From Henckelia pumila (taxonomy: Eukaryota; Streptophyta; Magnoliopsida; Lamiales; Gesneriaceae), in NCBI RefSeq assembly GCF_033568475.1, contig NC_133122.1, positions 187,693,449 to 187,757,448 of the forward strand: 64,000 nucleotides of DNA, in the 5' to 3' direction. Below are positions 8,765 to 19,466 of this stretch, piece by piece (position 1 is the stretch's first letter; each line of letters opens with the position of its first letter). A program made the translations under genes and the position numbers. The notes beneath the pieces were generated by a model, which did not search any database, had not been told where the DNA came from, and saw nothing but the letters and a program-made list of their open reading frames with translations.

Positions 8765-10325
8765 TGATAAGTGCATTTTGTATGCATTAGTTCATGATAT
8801 TTTTATGTTTATTTTGTGTGCATTCATATTGTTTTTATGTATTTTTATGTGTTTTAAGTGCATGTGTGTGTATTTCACTACTCCGGTTAATTTTGTAGGA
8901 AAATGGATTTTTGAAGAGTGAATTACAGAGCAGTCTTGATCGAAAAATCAAATTTAATTATATAGAGATCCAAATCCGATCTCCACCGATCAGAATGAAG
9001 TTCAAGATGTTTTGAAGCTGATGTCCAAATTGCAGGTCGATCCGACAGCTAGAACTCAAGATACGAATTTTTCAAAATTGTCGCTCGGAGCAGGTTGAAA
9101 GTTGCGCTGATGGTGAGTGTGTAGCGCGTTTGCCCTTGTGTTTGGCGCTAACAAGACATGGTGGAGGCGCTATCGCGCTAAGGAAATGGAGTTCAGCGCA
9201 GGGGAGAAGCGCAATCGCGCATGATTAATTTTTTGGGAAGAAACTTGCTCGCTCGAGCGAGAGTTGGTGCTTGCTCGAGCGAGCGAGGCGTGATTTTTAT
9301 TTTTCGGAAACATAGAGTCTCTCGCTCGAGCGCGACCCTATGCTCGCTCGAGCGAGCCGCGCGACCAGAGTTTTATTTTTGGAAAATTCTTGCTCGGAAA
9401 GGATTTTATCTTTTTAATATTTGGGACCTATAAATATATTTTTTAGCATCAGAATAAAGGTTTCAGTTCCAGATTTTCAGAGATGGCGGCTACTACAACT
9501 TGGGAGAGAAGATTTCTCGTTTCTTCTTCTTTTCTTATTTTTATTTTCAATTCATGATCAAAAACTTTGTTTGAATAATGAAATTGATTTTTGAGTAGTT
9601 TTCCCTTTCGATCAAGGCCACGTGATTGAGCCAGACAATTTATGTATAAAACTCGTTTGTTTATTTGAGATTTTCAGACTTGATTGATTTTATTGATTAT
9701 CGAATTTATTTGTCTTACAAATTTCTTGGCCAGTTATTTGTTTGCTCGTTAATTGATTCCAAGTCGACAGAGGAGGTATCGAATTCGATCACTTTGATTT
9801 TCAACATAGTGTAAAACTGACTAGAAATAGAATTCGGTTTCATTATGCGGTTTAGGTGTTTACTGAATTTTCACAGTTCGTTATGCATTCAAATTTGATT
9901 AGAATTACGAAAGATTAGTTCATCAATATTTGAATAGGTTTGATTGTTCTAGAAATAGTCCTTTGAACAAATTAGGAAAATTCCCGTGAATTAAGATTAA
10001 GTCTGATGTTTTAGATCGACTGCTTGTTACATGAATTGTCTGGTACCTACGTGAGTCCTTGATCGAACTTTTCCCAAATTTTAAGTAATCCAAAATTTTC
10101 CAACTGCGTTTTTACTTAATTTAATTTTAATTGCAATTTTTAATTATTAGTTAAAATCTGAAATCGCTATTTTTTATTAGTCTAGATTAGGTAAAAATAA
10201 ATATATTTTGGTAATCATTTTTATACAGTCCATGTGGGTTCGACACTTGGACCTTTGTCCACTATATTATTACTTGACCTGGTACGATTGCCAGTTGAAT
10301 TTATTCATACCGATTAACGCGGTCA
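8765..10325 (+). repeat. Element A 3' LTR (1561 bp)
   Basis: It matches 3718-5278 with scattered substitutions. TATA box at 9429-9436; GC palindromes at about 9114-9362. It is preceded directly by the polypurine tract AAGTATGGGGGTGT at 8751-8764. Confidence 0.97.
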
Positions 10326-10330
10326 GACCA

Positions 10331-11159
10331 TGCATACATGACTCAAAAATTCCACTAAAATCACTATCAACAGCATATAACTCTTTCACATGCACAAAAC
10401 CCAAGAATTTCGAATCCAAAGTAGTTAAAAGTACATACCTCTGTGATAGTGCATCCGCTACCACGTTTTCTTTACCTTGCTTGTACTTGATAACGTATAG
10501 GAAAGTCTCCACAAATGCAACCCACTTGGCATGTCTCTTGTTCAACTTTTGTTGTCCCTTAAGGTGCTTCAAAGATACATGATCCATATGAATTACAAAC
10601 TCTTTAGGCCTCAAGTAGTGCTGCCATGTCTCAAGCACTCTTACCAATTCATAGAACTCCTTATCATAAGTAGGGTAGTTCAATGCTGCTCCACTCAATT
10701 TCTCGCTAAAGTATGCAATCGGTCGTTCACCTTGCATCAAGACGCCTCCAATCCCTACACCTGATGCATCACATTCAATTTCAAAAGTATTAGAAAAATT
10801 AGTTAATACAAGTAAAGGAGCATTAATTAATTTTTGTTTAATGATATTAAAAGACTTCTCTTCCTCCTCGTCCCAATAGAATGGAACATTCTTCTTGATC
10901 ACCGCTATCATAGGTGTCGCCAACGTGCTGAAATCTTTCACAAATCTCCTATAAAAACTTGCAAGACCATGAAAACTTCGAACTTGACCAATAGAAGTAG
11001 GTGTTGGCCAATCTCAAATAACACTTACCTTTTCCTCATCAACTTTCACCCCTTGAGCACTTATCACAAAACCAAGAAGCACAAGTTCTTTTGTACAAAA
11101 CACACACTTTTTCAAGTTGGCATATAAATTTTCAGCTTTTAATGTGATTAGCACAATTC
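10331..11159 (-). pseudogene. Element D RT C-terminus and RNase H
   Basis: This D segment lies between insertions A and C. On the minus strand it encodes the thumb/connection of gypsy RT (NLKKCVFC-type motif near 11100, then FYRRFVKDFSTLATPM) and an RNase H domain at 10941-10330 with ECDASGVGIGGVLMQ, PIAYFSEKLSGAALNY, TYDKEFYELVRVLETWQHYL, HMDHVSLKHL and ADALSQR. The DAS and later acidic residues are the usual RNase H catalytic positions. It ends HGL at the A insertion; the HHCC part of integrase resumes at 3712. A stop interrupts the region near 11015. Confidence 0.9.
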
Positions 11160-11731
11160 TCAAGTGTAAGGTCCAAAATTCCACTACTTAATTATAATAA
11201 ATTAATTAATTATATGAGTTATTGCATGTTATTTTAAATATATAATTGTTATGTTTAAATTATGCGAATTATGTTGATGCCTGAGAATCCTTATGTGATG
11301 TGATGTGATTTTTTTTAATGTTTAGGTTGGTATTTAATTTTGGGTCGTGGGGACTAGCCTAGCCTTGGAACGAGTTAAGAAAAATATTTTAAAATAAAGT
11401 TTGATTGGATGCAGTGTATTTTATTTATTAAGAAAGAGTAAAATTTTTAAAGGTCTTTTATTTGTAACTAATGGGTCGTGTTAGGAACCCATTAGTCACA
11501 AAACGGTTTAAGCGTTCAAAATTTCTCCTCTTTTGTATCATTTGAACGCTTTCTTTTTCTCTCAAATCTCTCCCATCAAACGTTGCATCAAGGCTAGGGT
11601 TCTTCAGAGTCTCGAGGCTAGATCGTCTGACCGATCAGGTTAATTCCAATCAATCGATTCAGGCAAGTTTTCATCGGTTTGAAACTCATTCAAAAATATA
11701 GCTATTTTAAATATTTAAACCCTATGTTGAA

Positions 11732-13131
11732 TGATAAGTGTATTTTATACATTTAATTTATATATGCTTTTAATTGTTAATTGCTTGTTTCGAGCAGATT
11801 TATGTGGGTATTTTGTTGTTTTTGTGTTTACAGTGAATTGTGGAATTTTGGGGAGAAAAGAATAATTATTGAATTTATTTGGAGAAATAAATTAAAGAGT
11901 AAAGAATGGAGAAAGAAGAAAAGAGAAGAAACGTAAAGAAGAGAAGAAGAGAAAGAATGAACAGTGATGGGCTTTCCTTTATTGGGCTTAAGGATAGCGC
12001 TAACTTAGCGCTAAAGATTTGAAGGAGAAGCGCTATCGCGCTTGTCAATGAAAGCGAGAAGATTGGAAGTCAGAGCCCTATGCGCGCCCTCCTGGATTTT
12101 TAAGCGCCCGCGCGTCGCGGACTTCTGAATTGGAAATTTTTATCGGAAAGGAAACTTTCTATTTTCTTGGGCTTTTTGATTGGGCTTTTCATATATGATA
12201 TAAAAGGGATTCTTCTTATCAGACAAAAGAGAGAGCCGCCACAATCTTTTATACAGAAATCAGAGGGTTTGATCGTGTGATTTTTTCTGGGAGATTTCTG
12301 GAGCTTAATCTGAAGAACGAAGACGGAGTTTGATAGTCCGGACACGGCGTCGATGACGGATTTGTTTCATATCTTTTATTTAATTCTGAACATGTTTGAA
12401 TTTATTATTTATTGTTTTCAGAATTTTATTATGAACTAATTTTTATAGTCTAGAGGTCGGATGGAACCTGGTGTAGACGCTTTCATGAATTTTTGATTTT
12501 ATTGAATTGAATTTCTTCTAGATTAATTGTTTTTTCTAGAATTGATTGTCTTTTCAATTATCTGATCAAAAATTGATTTGTTATATTTATTTGAAGTCAT
12601 TGCTCGGGAGAGGGGATTTTGAATAGGACATTAGAAAATACACTGTTAATTATTTATACAGCTCGGGAGAGTGTATGATTTTAACAGAGCTTTTAAAGAG
12701 AACATTGTTTTGTGCTAGATCACTGCGATAAATTCTTAATAGGAATATTGGAATTGAATTGTAGTTGATAAACATTATTTGTTGCTCGGGAGAGGGAAAT
12801 AATATACGTAAGTGTTCTTGGTTATTAATTGATTGGAATTCATGAAGATTAATTAATTATGATTGATTGTTGTTGAAACCAGGTGAAATCTATACTTTTA
12901 GACCATTTTTCTCTGATTGATTATTCCTGAAAGTTGTGTGCGTGCTATCTAAAATCATCTGATTATTTATTTTATTGCAAAATTATTGATTATTGATTTT
13001 CTAGATAAAGTTTAGACTATTTTAATTACAAGTACTAAATATTTTCATTTTACTCCCTGTGGGATCGATATCTGAATTATTCACTATATTAAAACTTGAC
13101 ACTCGTACGCTTGCGAGGAAATTTCACAACA
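11732..13131 (+). repeat. Element B 5' LTR (1400 bp)
   Basis: TATA box TATAAAAG at 12199-12206, preceded by GCGCTATCGCGC-type units (about 11995-12120). Three copies of GCTCGGGAGAG are spaced through the transcribed part (about 12602, 12661, 12783). Confidence 0.95.
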
Positions 13132-13268
13132 AGTTTTTGGCGCCGTTGCCGGGGAGTAAATTTGATTATTTTTTTTGTCTTGTTACCAATTAGTCTAGAT
13201 TTTAATTTAGAGTTTTTATTTTATTTTTAAGTTGCTAATTAATTTCTTCTTATTTTTAATTGCAGTCT

Positions 13269-15503
13269 ATGCGACGATCTCAAAGTTCTAATTCTCTACT
13301 TTTTGATCCGGAGATCGAGCGCACTGCACATGCTTTGAGAAGAGAGAGAAGAGAAGAAATTAATAACATGGCTGAAGAAGAAGTACAACAAGCTCCCTTG
13401 GTGCCAATTAGATATTACTTTCGGCCGACGATCCAGGCTCACTATTCTGGAATCGCTCGTGGAACTATCAATGCAAACAATTTTGAGCTAAAGCCGTCCT
13501 TGATCAACATGGTTCAACAGAACCAATTTAATGGGAGCGCCACTGCTGATCCTCACCTACACATACGCACCTTCTTGGAGATAACGGATACGGTAAAAAT
13601 AAATGGTGTGTCTGAGGATATTATTCGTTTATGCTTGTTTCCGTTTTCTCTCAGGGATCAAGCCAGAAGTTGGTTGCAATCACTGCCGCTTGGAAGCATC
13701 ACTACTTGGGAGGGGATGGCAGAAAAATTTCTTGCGAAATATTTTCCACCTGCCAAAACCACCCAACTGAAGATTGAGATCAGTACTTTCAGACAGATGG
13801 ACTCTGAACAGCTCTACGAGGCGTGGGAAAGGTAAAAAGAATTACTTAGACGTTGTCCTAACCACAATTTTGCAGATTGGGAACAGATTGAGTGGTTTTA
13901 CAATGGACTGAATGCGCCTACGAGAATGAATGTGGACTCAGCTGCTGGAGGTACTATATTTGCGAAGGATCGTGTTCAGGCTTATGATATGTTGGAGGAG
14001 ATGACGGTCAATAGTTTCCAATGGCCATCTGAGCGTATAGGAGTAAAGAAGACAGCTGGAGTGTATGCAGTGGATCCTCTCACGTCCATCACTGCTCAAT
14101 TATCGGCACTGACTACACAGGTAGCTACATTGAATAAAGTGAGTGTTGCAGAACCAGCAGGTGTGCGGAGTGCTATGGATGAATCTCACTATCATGAACA
14201 AGCCCAGTACATCAATCAAAGAGGTTATGGAGCTTTCAGAGGTAATCCTGTCCCTAATACTTACCATCCTAGCTTTCGAAATCATGAAGATTTTTCTTAT
14301 GCTAACAATACTAATAAGGGTGATGGTAAGTTGTCTTTGGAGGATGTGGTTAGTACCTTTGTGCAGGAATCAGGTAAGAGGATGGCAAGAACTGAGTCTC
14401 GCCTTGACAGCTTGGAGACGCACATGGCCAACATGGGTGCTGTGTTGCAATCCATGGAAACCAGCATAGGGCTGTTGGCGAACGCACTGAAGGACAACAA
14501 CCGCGGCCAGTTCCCTAGTAATACTGAGGTAAATCCCAAGGAGCAGTGCAATTCCATAGAGTTGCGGAGTGGAAAAGAAGTTGAAGTCCAAGAACCTGCG
14601 GTTGAAGAGAAGGAAGTCGAGAAGAAGGAGCCTGAACTGGAGCCGAAACCGATGTATAAGCCTCCACTTCCCTACCCGCAGAGATTCAAGAAGAAAGCAT
14701 TGGACGAGCAGTTCTCCAAATTCTTGGAGATTTTCAAGAAAATTCACATCAACATCCCATTTGCTGATGCTTTAGAACAAATGCCAAACTATGCAAAATT
14801 CATCAAGGAGATGATGTCAAAGAAGAGGAGACTGCTAGAAAACGAGGTGGTCAAGCTAACTGAAGAGTGCAGTGCGGTGCTTCAAAAGAAAATGCCACAA
14901 AAGCTTAAGGATCCAGGGAGTTTTATTATTCCTTGTTCTATTGGTGGTTCTTATTTTAATAATGCACTTTGTGATTTAGGGGCCAGTATTAATTTAATGC
15001 CATTATCTATTTACAGGGCCTTGGAGTTGGAAGACATGAAATCGACTAAGATTTCATTGCAATTGGCAGATCGGAGCATTACATATCCCCTTGGTATTGT
15101 TGAAGATGTTCTAGTCAAGGTGGATAAATTCATATTCCCAGTGGATTTTGTAATTTTGGATATTGACGCAGATCATGGTGCTCCATTGATCTTTGGGAGA
15201 CCATTCTTGGCCACGACGGATGCAAAAATTGAAGTGAAAAAGGGTGAATTGTCGATGGGTGTGGAGTGCGAACGAGTGATTTTTAATCTATTTATGAAAG
15301 CACCTAATCCACCCATCGAAGAGTTATGCTTAATTGAACCGGTTGTGAAGTTGGAGAGCTGTCAAAGAGCTAATATTGCGGTTGAATCGTCAAAGAAGAA
15401 AGCGCCAAATTTACCACCAAAGAAGGCCACAACAAAGAGAGAAAAATTTAAAAGGCGGTTCGTGGAAATTATTTGGCGTGTCAAAGAGAAAGGGAAGATC
15501 TAA
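13269..15503 (+). pseudogene. Gag-protease ORF of element B, one in-frame stop
   Basis: From ATG 13269 (MRRSQSSNSLLFDPEIERT) one frame runs to TAA at 15501-15503, about 745 codons, interrupted only by TAA at 13833-13835, where related proteins continue ...WxRFKxxLRxCP. The Gag domain has PHLHIRTFLEITDTVKINGV, FPFSLRDQARSWLQSLP and EKFLAKYFPP. The central region is polar. The retropepsin-like part (about 14870-15220) has LCDLGASINLMP and IFGRPFLATTDA, again D-L-G. The tail is Lys-rich. No pol follows: the GGGAGGCAACCC hairpin comes 42 bp after the stop. A true start at the internal ATG in frame near 13368 is also possible. The frame is otherwise so clean that the single stop is recent, or is read through. 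Confidence 0.88.
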
Positions 15504-15544
15504 CAACGGTGAAAGTCAAGCTGACGACTATAAACCAAGCGCTA

Positions 15545-15562
15545 CTTGGGAGGCAACCCAAG
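15545..15562 (+). other. GGGAGGCAACCC hairpin, element B
   Basis: CTTGGG-AGGCAA-CCCAAG: 6-bp stem, 42 bp after the gag-protease stop. Stem bases differ from elements A and F while pairing is kept. Confidence 0.75.
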
Positions 15563-15689
15563 CATTTTATTTTATTTTTAGTTTATTTAATTTTTGTTAT
15601 TTAATTGTTTAAGTATTTTTTTATTTTAAATTTTTGACCTTAATTTTTCTTAATTTTCAAAAAAATTTCAGACTCTAGAAATCTCAAAG

Positions 15690-16310
15690 TCGAGCAGACG
15701 GCGCGCCCGCCCCATTTATCTGAGCGCCCGCGCCTTACCTGGATGAAATTGGAGTTATTTTGCGACTTAAAGGCGCGCTCGCGCCACCCCTGCTGAGCGC
15801 CCGCGCTTCCTTTGCGCCACACTTATTCAAGAACAGCGCACTACCTAGTGTTATCGCGCAACTCAAAGGCGCTACATGAAGTGCTATCGCGCCAACCACT
15901 CCATTAGCGCACCCTATGCGCTAACGCGCAGCCTCATCCACCAATAGCCCTACCCCTTGCGCTAACGCGCATCCCAGCACTCTCCATTGGCGCTCTCCAG
16001 CTGCGCAGCTATCCATGCTATCGCGCTCCATTCTCACCATCTGCGCAAACCAACAGCGCAACCATAAGCGCAATCGCGCCCCTCCACTTCCCCTCCATGC
16101 GCTATCGCGCCAAACTCCTCCCCAACCGCGTAACCATCTGCATGGAACGAGTTTCTTCATCTGCGCAAACGCTGCTACCATAAGCGCAGCAATCAATCCC
16201 ATCAGCGCTCACTCCAGTGCAATCGCGTCCCTCTATTTCCCTTATGTGTTTCATCAAGTGAAATTGCGCACAGCTGCTTCTCCTCAATGCAGCAGCTCTT
16301 CATGCGCGAT
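15690..16310 (+). repeat. Array of GCGC-type short palindromes in element B
   Basis: More than a dozen short units of the form GCGCTATCGCGC, GCGCAATCGCGC, GCGCTAACGCGC or AGCGCCCGCGC recur at irregular spacing in an otherwise CT-rich tract. The same units occur in the U3 of elements A and B. No coding frame with recognisable similarity is present; the apparent ORF across it is Pro/His-rich translation of the repeats. Confidence 0.8.
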
Positions 16311-16443
16311 CGTGATTACTGGTGCAATCACTTCCTTTTGCAAACAAAGCTGCGGAATTATTTTGGAGGAGTTGATTTTGATAACATCGGGTCCTGATGC
16401 TCGGTGTCGAAGGTATGAGTCCCTTGTTCTTTTTATTGATTTT

Positions 16444-16483
16444 TAATCATTAGGGACAATGATTACATTAACTTTGGAGGGTG
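16444..16483 (+). other. Upstream hairpin and polypurine module, element B
   Basis: TAATCATT-AGGGAC-AATGATTA (8-bp stem), a 4-nt spacer CATT, then AACTTTGGAGGGTG. It has the same layout as the modules of A and F but a different stem sequence. Confidence 0.7.
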
Positions 16484-17261
16484 AATCAATGTTTGATTTA
16501 GTTTGATTTAGTTGTTTGGTTGTTTGGTTGAAAGTTGAGTTTTGAATTTCATAGATAAAATTTTTATAAAATTTTTGTTGAGTTTAAGTTGTTTTTGGTT
16601 GAGTTGAGTTGAATTTAAAAGAAGTTGAGAAATATATGGATGCATGGCCAATGAAAAATATTTTTGTGCTATGACTAAAATCCATGATTGTCTACCTATC
16701 TGACAAATAATTTTGAAAAAATGGAACCAATTGGATGAACAATTTCCTATATACTCTTTGATTAATACTTGAATCTGATTTTTGAGACATACAGACATAG
16801 ATATGATTGAGGCATTGTTTGAAATTTTTGGGCCTAATTTTCATTGAATTTATCCTTAGTTGCCCATTTGAGCTACACTTGTATTTTAGTACATTGAGGT
16901 ACGAGAAAACTCTGAATTTGTTGTGAAAATCATCTTTAACTGCTGATGATTATTCTTTTTCTGCACTGATTGAATTTGTATGATTTAATTGTGGATTGAG
17001 ACTTGTCTAGAACTAGTTCGAACACTCTTCGAGGCGAAATACGGGCAAAACTGAGATTAGGAATGATTTAGGCGATTTTTCTGAATTCGTTTGAGCCTTT
17101 CAAGCTACCTATTACTATTTTATCCTTAGTACCTTGTTTGAGTTTTATTGAAAATCGAATGGCATGCGTGTAAACGTGTGATTATACCCCCATTCGTCAT
17201 TATTTTCAAGGTCCTACATTGACTACCTAATTAGCCTAAACACTATTTCCTACCTTTTAAG

Positions 17262-17540
17262 GGAGTAATTTGAATGCTAAAATGTTTTACGCTCCTAGTT
17301 TTATTTGTGAGAAAAAGGATTGGTGTGATGGATGAGTTGAAAAGATGAAAAAAAAGGTAGTAGAAAAAAAGAGTTGAAAAATGTGGTTGAAAAAGTTGTG
17401 AAAGAAAGAAAAAAGTTGTGAGAGAGTTGTGAAAAAGTTGAGAAATGAAGTGAAGGAATAAAGAGTGAAATTGTGAATGAAAAAGGAGTTGAAATTAGAA
17501 TTAGAGCATGAATGCGAATTACTCCTTATTTTTGAATTCT
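17262..17540 (+). repeat. Purine-rich tract bounded by an inverted repeat in element B
   Basis: 17325-17490 is almost entirely G/A on this strand, with recurring GTTGTGAAAGAA-like and GAGTTGAAAA-like units. It is bounded by AAGGGAGTAATTTGAATGC (17260s) and GAATGCGAATTACTCCTTA (17510s), which can pair. The minus-strand Phe/Ser-rich ORF over it is a translation artefact. Confidence 0.55.
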
Positions 17541-18027
17541 TATCCTTCATTTGTAGCCATGAGCCAGGTCTTACATTATAAGCTAATTAAGTCCTATTGA
17601 CCGAGTCTCAGTTGCCTAATATACTAGTGGAGAAGAGTTGCGAGAATTTAGCCTATGGACTGTTGATTGATGCTTTTAATGATTATGAATTTTGATCTAA
17701 ACACGCACACACTATTATTCTTTGCATTTACCTATTTGTGAGTGTTTTTGATTTATATCCTATATTTGATCCTATGTTATCCTTGAAAAGTCCTCATGAT
17801 CTATGAATGTTTGAATTGAATTTGGAGAATAGTGTGTTGAACTTGAGTTGCGGAGATTGTGAGTTTATGCGGTTATTATTTTGTGATTGGCTAAAACTTT
17901 CAAGTGTTAGTAGGTTGGATATGATTGGATTTGATATTTTTGAAATCATTGTTGAGGCCATTGTTCCATAATATTTCTTGACTATTCTTGTTGGTTTTTG
18001 AGAGAATGAGTTTTTGGAATTTAATAG

Positions 18028-18067
18028 TTTTGCTCGGGACTAGCAAAAGTCTAAGTTTGGGGGTATT
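18028..18067 (+). other. LTR-proximal hairpin and polypurine tract, element B
   Basis: TTTTGCT-CGGGACT-AGCAAAA (7-bp stem), a 4-nt spacer GTCT, then AAGTTTGGGGGTATT abutting the 3' LTR at 18068. Confidence 0.85.
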
Positions 18068-19466
18068 TGATAAGTGTATTTTATACACTTAATTTATATA
18101 TGCTTTTAATTGTTAATTGCTTGTTTCGAGCAGATTTATGTGGGTATTTTGTTGTTTTTGTGTTTACAGTGAATTGTGGAATTTTGGGGAGAAAAGAATA
18201 ATTATTGAATTTATTTGGAGAAATAAATTAAAGAGTAAAGAATGGAGAAAGAAGAAAAGAGAAGAAACGTAAAGAAGAGAAGAAGAGAAAGAATGAACAG
18301 TGATGGGCTTTCCTTTATTTGGCTTAAGGAAAGCGCTAACTTAGCGCTAAAGATTTGAAGGAGAAGCGCTATCGCGCTTGTCAATGAAAGCGAGAAGATT
18401 GGAAGTCAGAGCCCTATGCGCGCCCTCCTGGATTTTTAAGCGCCCGCGCGTCGCGGACTTCTGAATTGGAAATTTTTATCGGAAAGGAAACTTTCTATTT
18501 TCTTGGGCTTTTTGATTGGGCTTTTCATATATGATATAAAAGGGATTCTTCTTATCAGACAAAAGAGAGAGCCACCACAATCTTTTATACAGAAATCAGA
18601 GGGTTTGATCGTGTGATTTTTCTGGGAGATTTCTGGAGCTTAATCTGAAGAACGAAGACGGAGTTTGATAGTCCGGACACGGCGTCGACGACGGATTTGT
18701 TTCTTATCTTTTATTTAATTCTGAACATGTTTGAATTTATTATTTATTGTTTTCAGAATTTTATTATGAACTAATTTTTATAGTCTAGAGGTCGGATGGA
18801 ACCTGGTGTAGACGCTTTCATGAATTTTTGATTTTATTGAATTGAATTTCTTCTAGATTGATTGTTTTTTCTAGAATTGATTGTCTTTTCAATTATCTGA
18901 TCAAAAATTGATTTGTTATATTTATTTGAAGTCATTGCTCGGGAGAGGGGATTTTGAATAGGACATTAGAAAATACACTGTTAATTATTTATACAGCTCG
19001 GGAGAGTGTATGATTTTAACAGAGCTTTTAAAGAGAACATTGTTTTGTGCTAGATCAGTGCGATAAATTCTTAATAGGAATTTTGGAATTGAATTGTAGT
19101 TGATAAACATTATTTGTTGCTCGGGAGAGGGAAATAATATACGTAAGTGTTCTTGGTTATTAATTGATTGGAATTCATGAAGATTAATTAATTATGATTG
19201 ATTGTTGTTGAAACCAGGTGAAATCTATACCTCTAGACCATTTTTCTCTGATTGATTATTTCTGAAAGTTGTGTGCGTGCTATCTAAAATCATCTGATTA
19301 TTTATTTTATTGCAAAATTCTTGATTATTGATTTTTTAGATAAAGTTTAGACTATTTTAATTACAAGTACTAAATATTTTCATTTTACTCCCTGTGGGAT
19401 CGATATCTGAATTATTCACTATATTAAAACTTGACACTCGTACGCTTGCGAGGAAATTTCACAACA
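18068..19466 (+). repeat. Element B 3' LTR (1399 bp)
   Basis: Near-identical copy of 11732-13131, preceded by AAGTTTGGGGGTATT. TATA box at about 18534-18541. Confidence 0.95.

Larger units (their letters stand above)
3718..10325 (+). mobile_element. Element A: Gag-protease-only Athila-like LTR retrotransposon (6608 bp)
   Basis: The two LTRs, 3718-5278 and 8765-10325, are both 1561 bp, begin TGATAAGTGC and end GCGGTCA. They are flanked by GACCA on both sides (3713-3717, 10326-10330). The interior has a primer site complementary to tRNA-Asp, one uninterrupted gag-protease ORF, a 1.3-kb structured 3' region and a polypurine tract. No RT, RNase H or integrase is present: the ORF stops after the protease and the 3' region starts at once. 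Enzymes would have to come from a relative such as element F, which shares the LTR type, protein and 3' region. Only scattered LTR differences and an intact ORF suggest a recent insertion. Confidence 0.95.
11732..19466 (+). mobile_element. Element B: Gag-protease-only Athila-like LTR retrotransposon (7735 bp) inside solo LTR C
   Basis: LTRs 11732-13131 and 18068-19466 begin TGATAAGTGT, end TTTCACAACA and are flanked by TTGAA (11727-11731, 19467-19471). By eye they differ at only about fifteen positions in 1.4 kb, making this the youngest-looking insertion in the nest. The interior has a tRNA-Asp primer site (TGGCGCCGTTGCCGGGGA, about 13138-13155), a gag-protease frame with one stop, a GC-palindrome array, a purine-rich tract and two hairpin-polypurine modules. 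Like A it lacks RT, RNase H and integrase. Confidence 0.95.

Noticed and set aside
3718-10325. Element A as a simple deletion derivative of element F
   Set aside because: LTR and gag-protease sequences differ throughout and A lacks F's N-terminal Gag extension; it is a relative, not a direct deletion of this copy.
15690-16310. Regular GCGC palindromes suggested a CRISPR-like array
   Set aside because: Units are 10-12 bp, unevenly spaced, inside a plant LTR element and also present in its LTRs; no cas genes and not a prokaryote.
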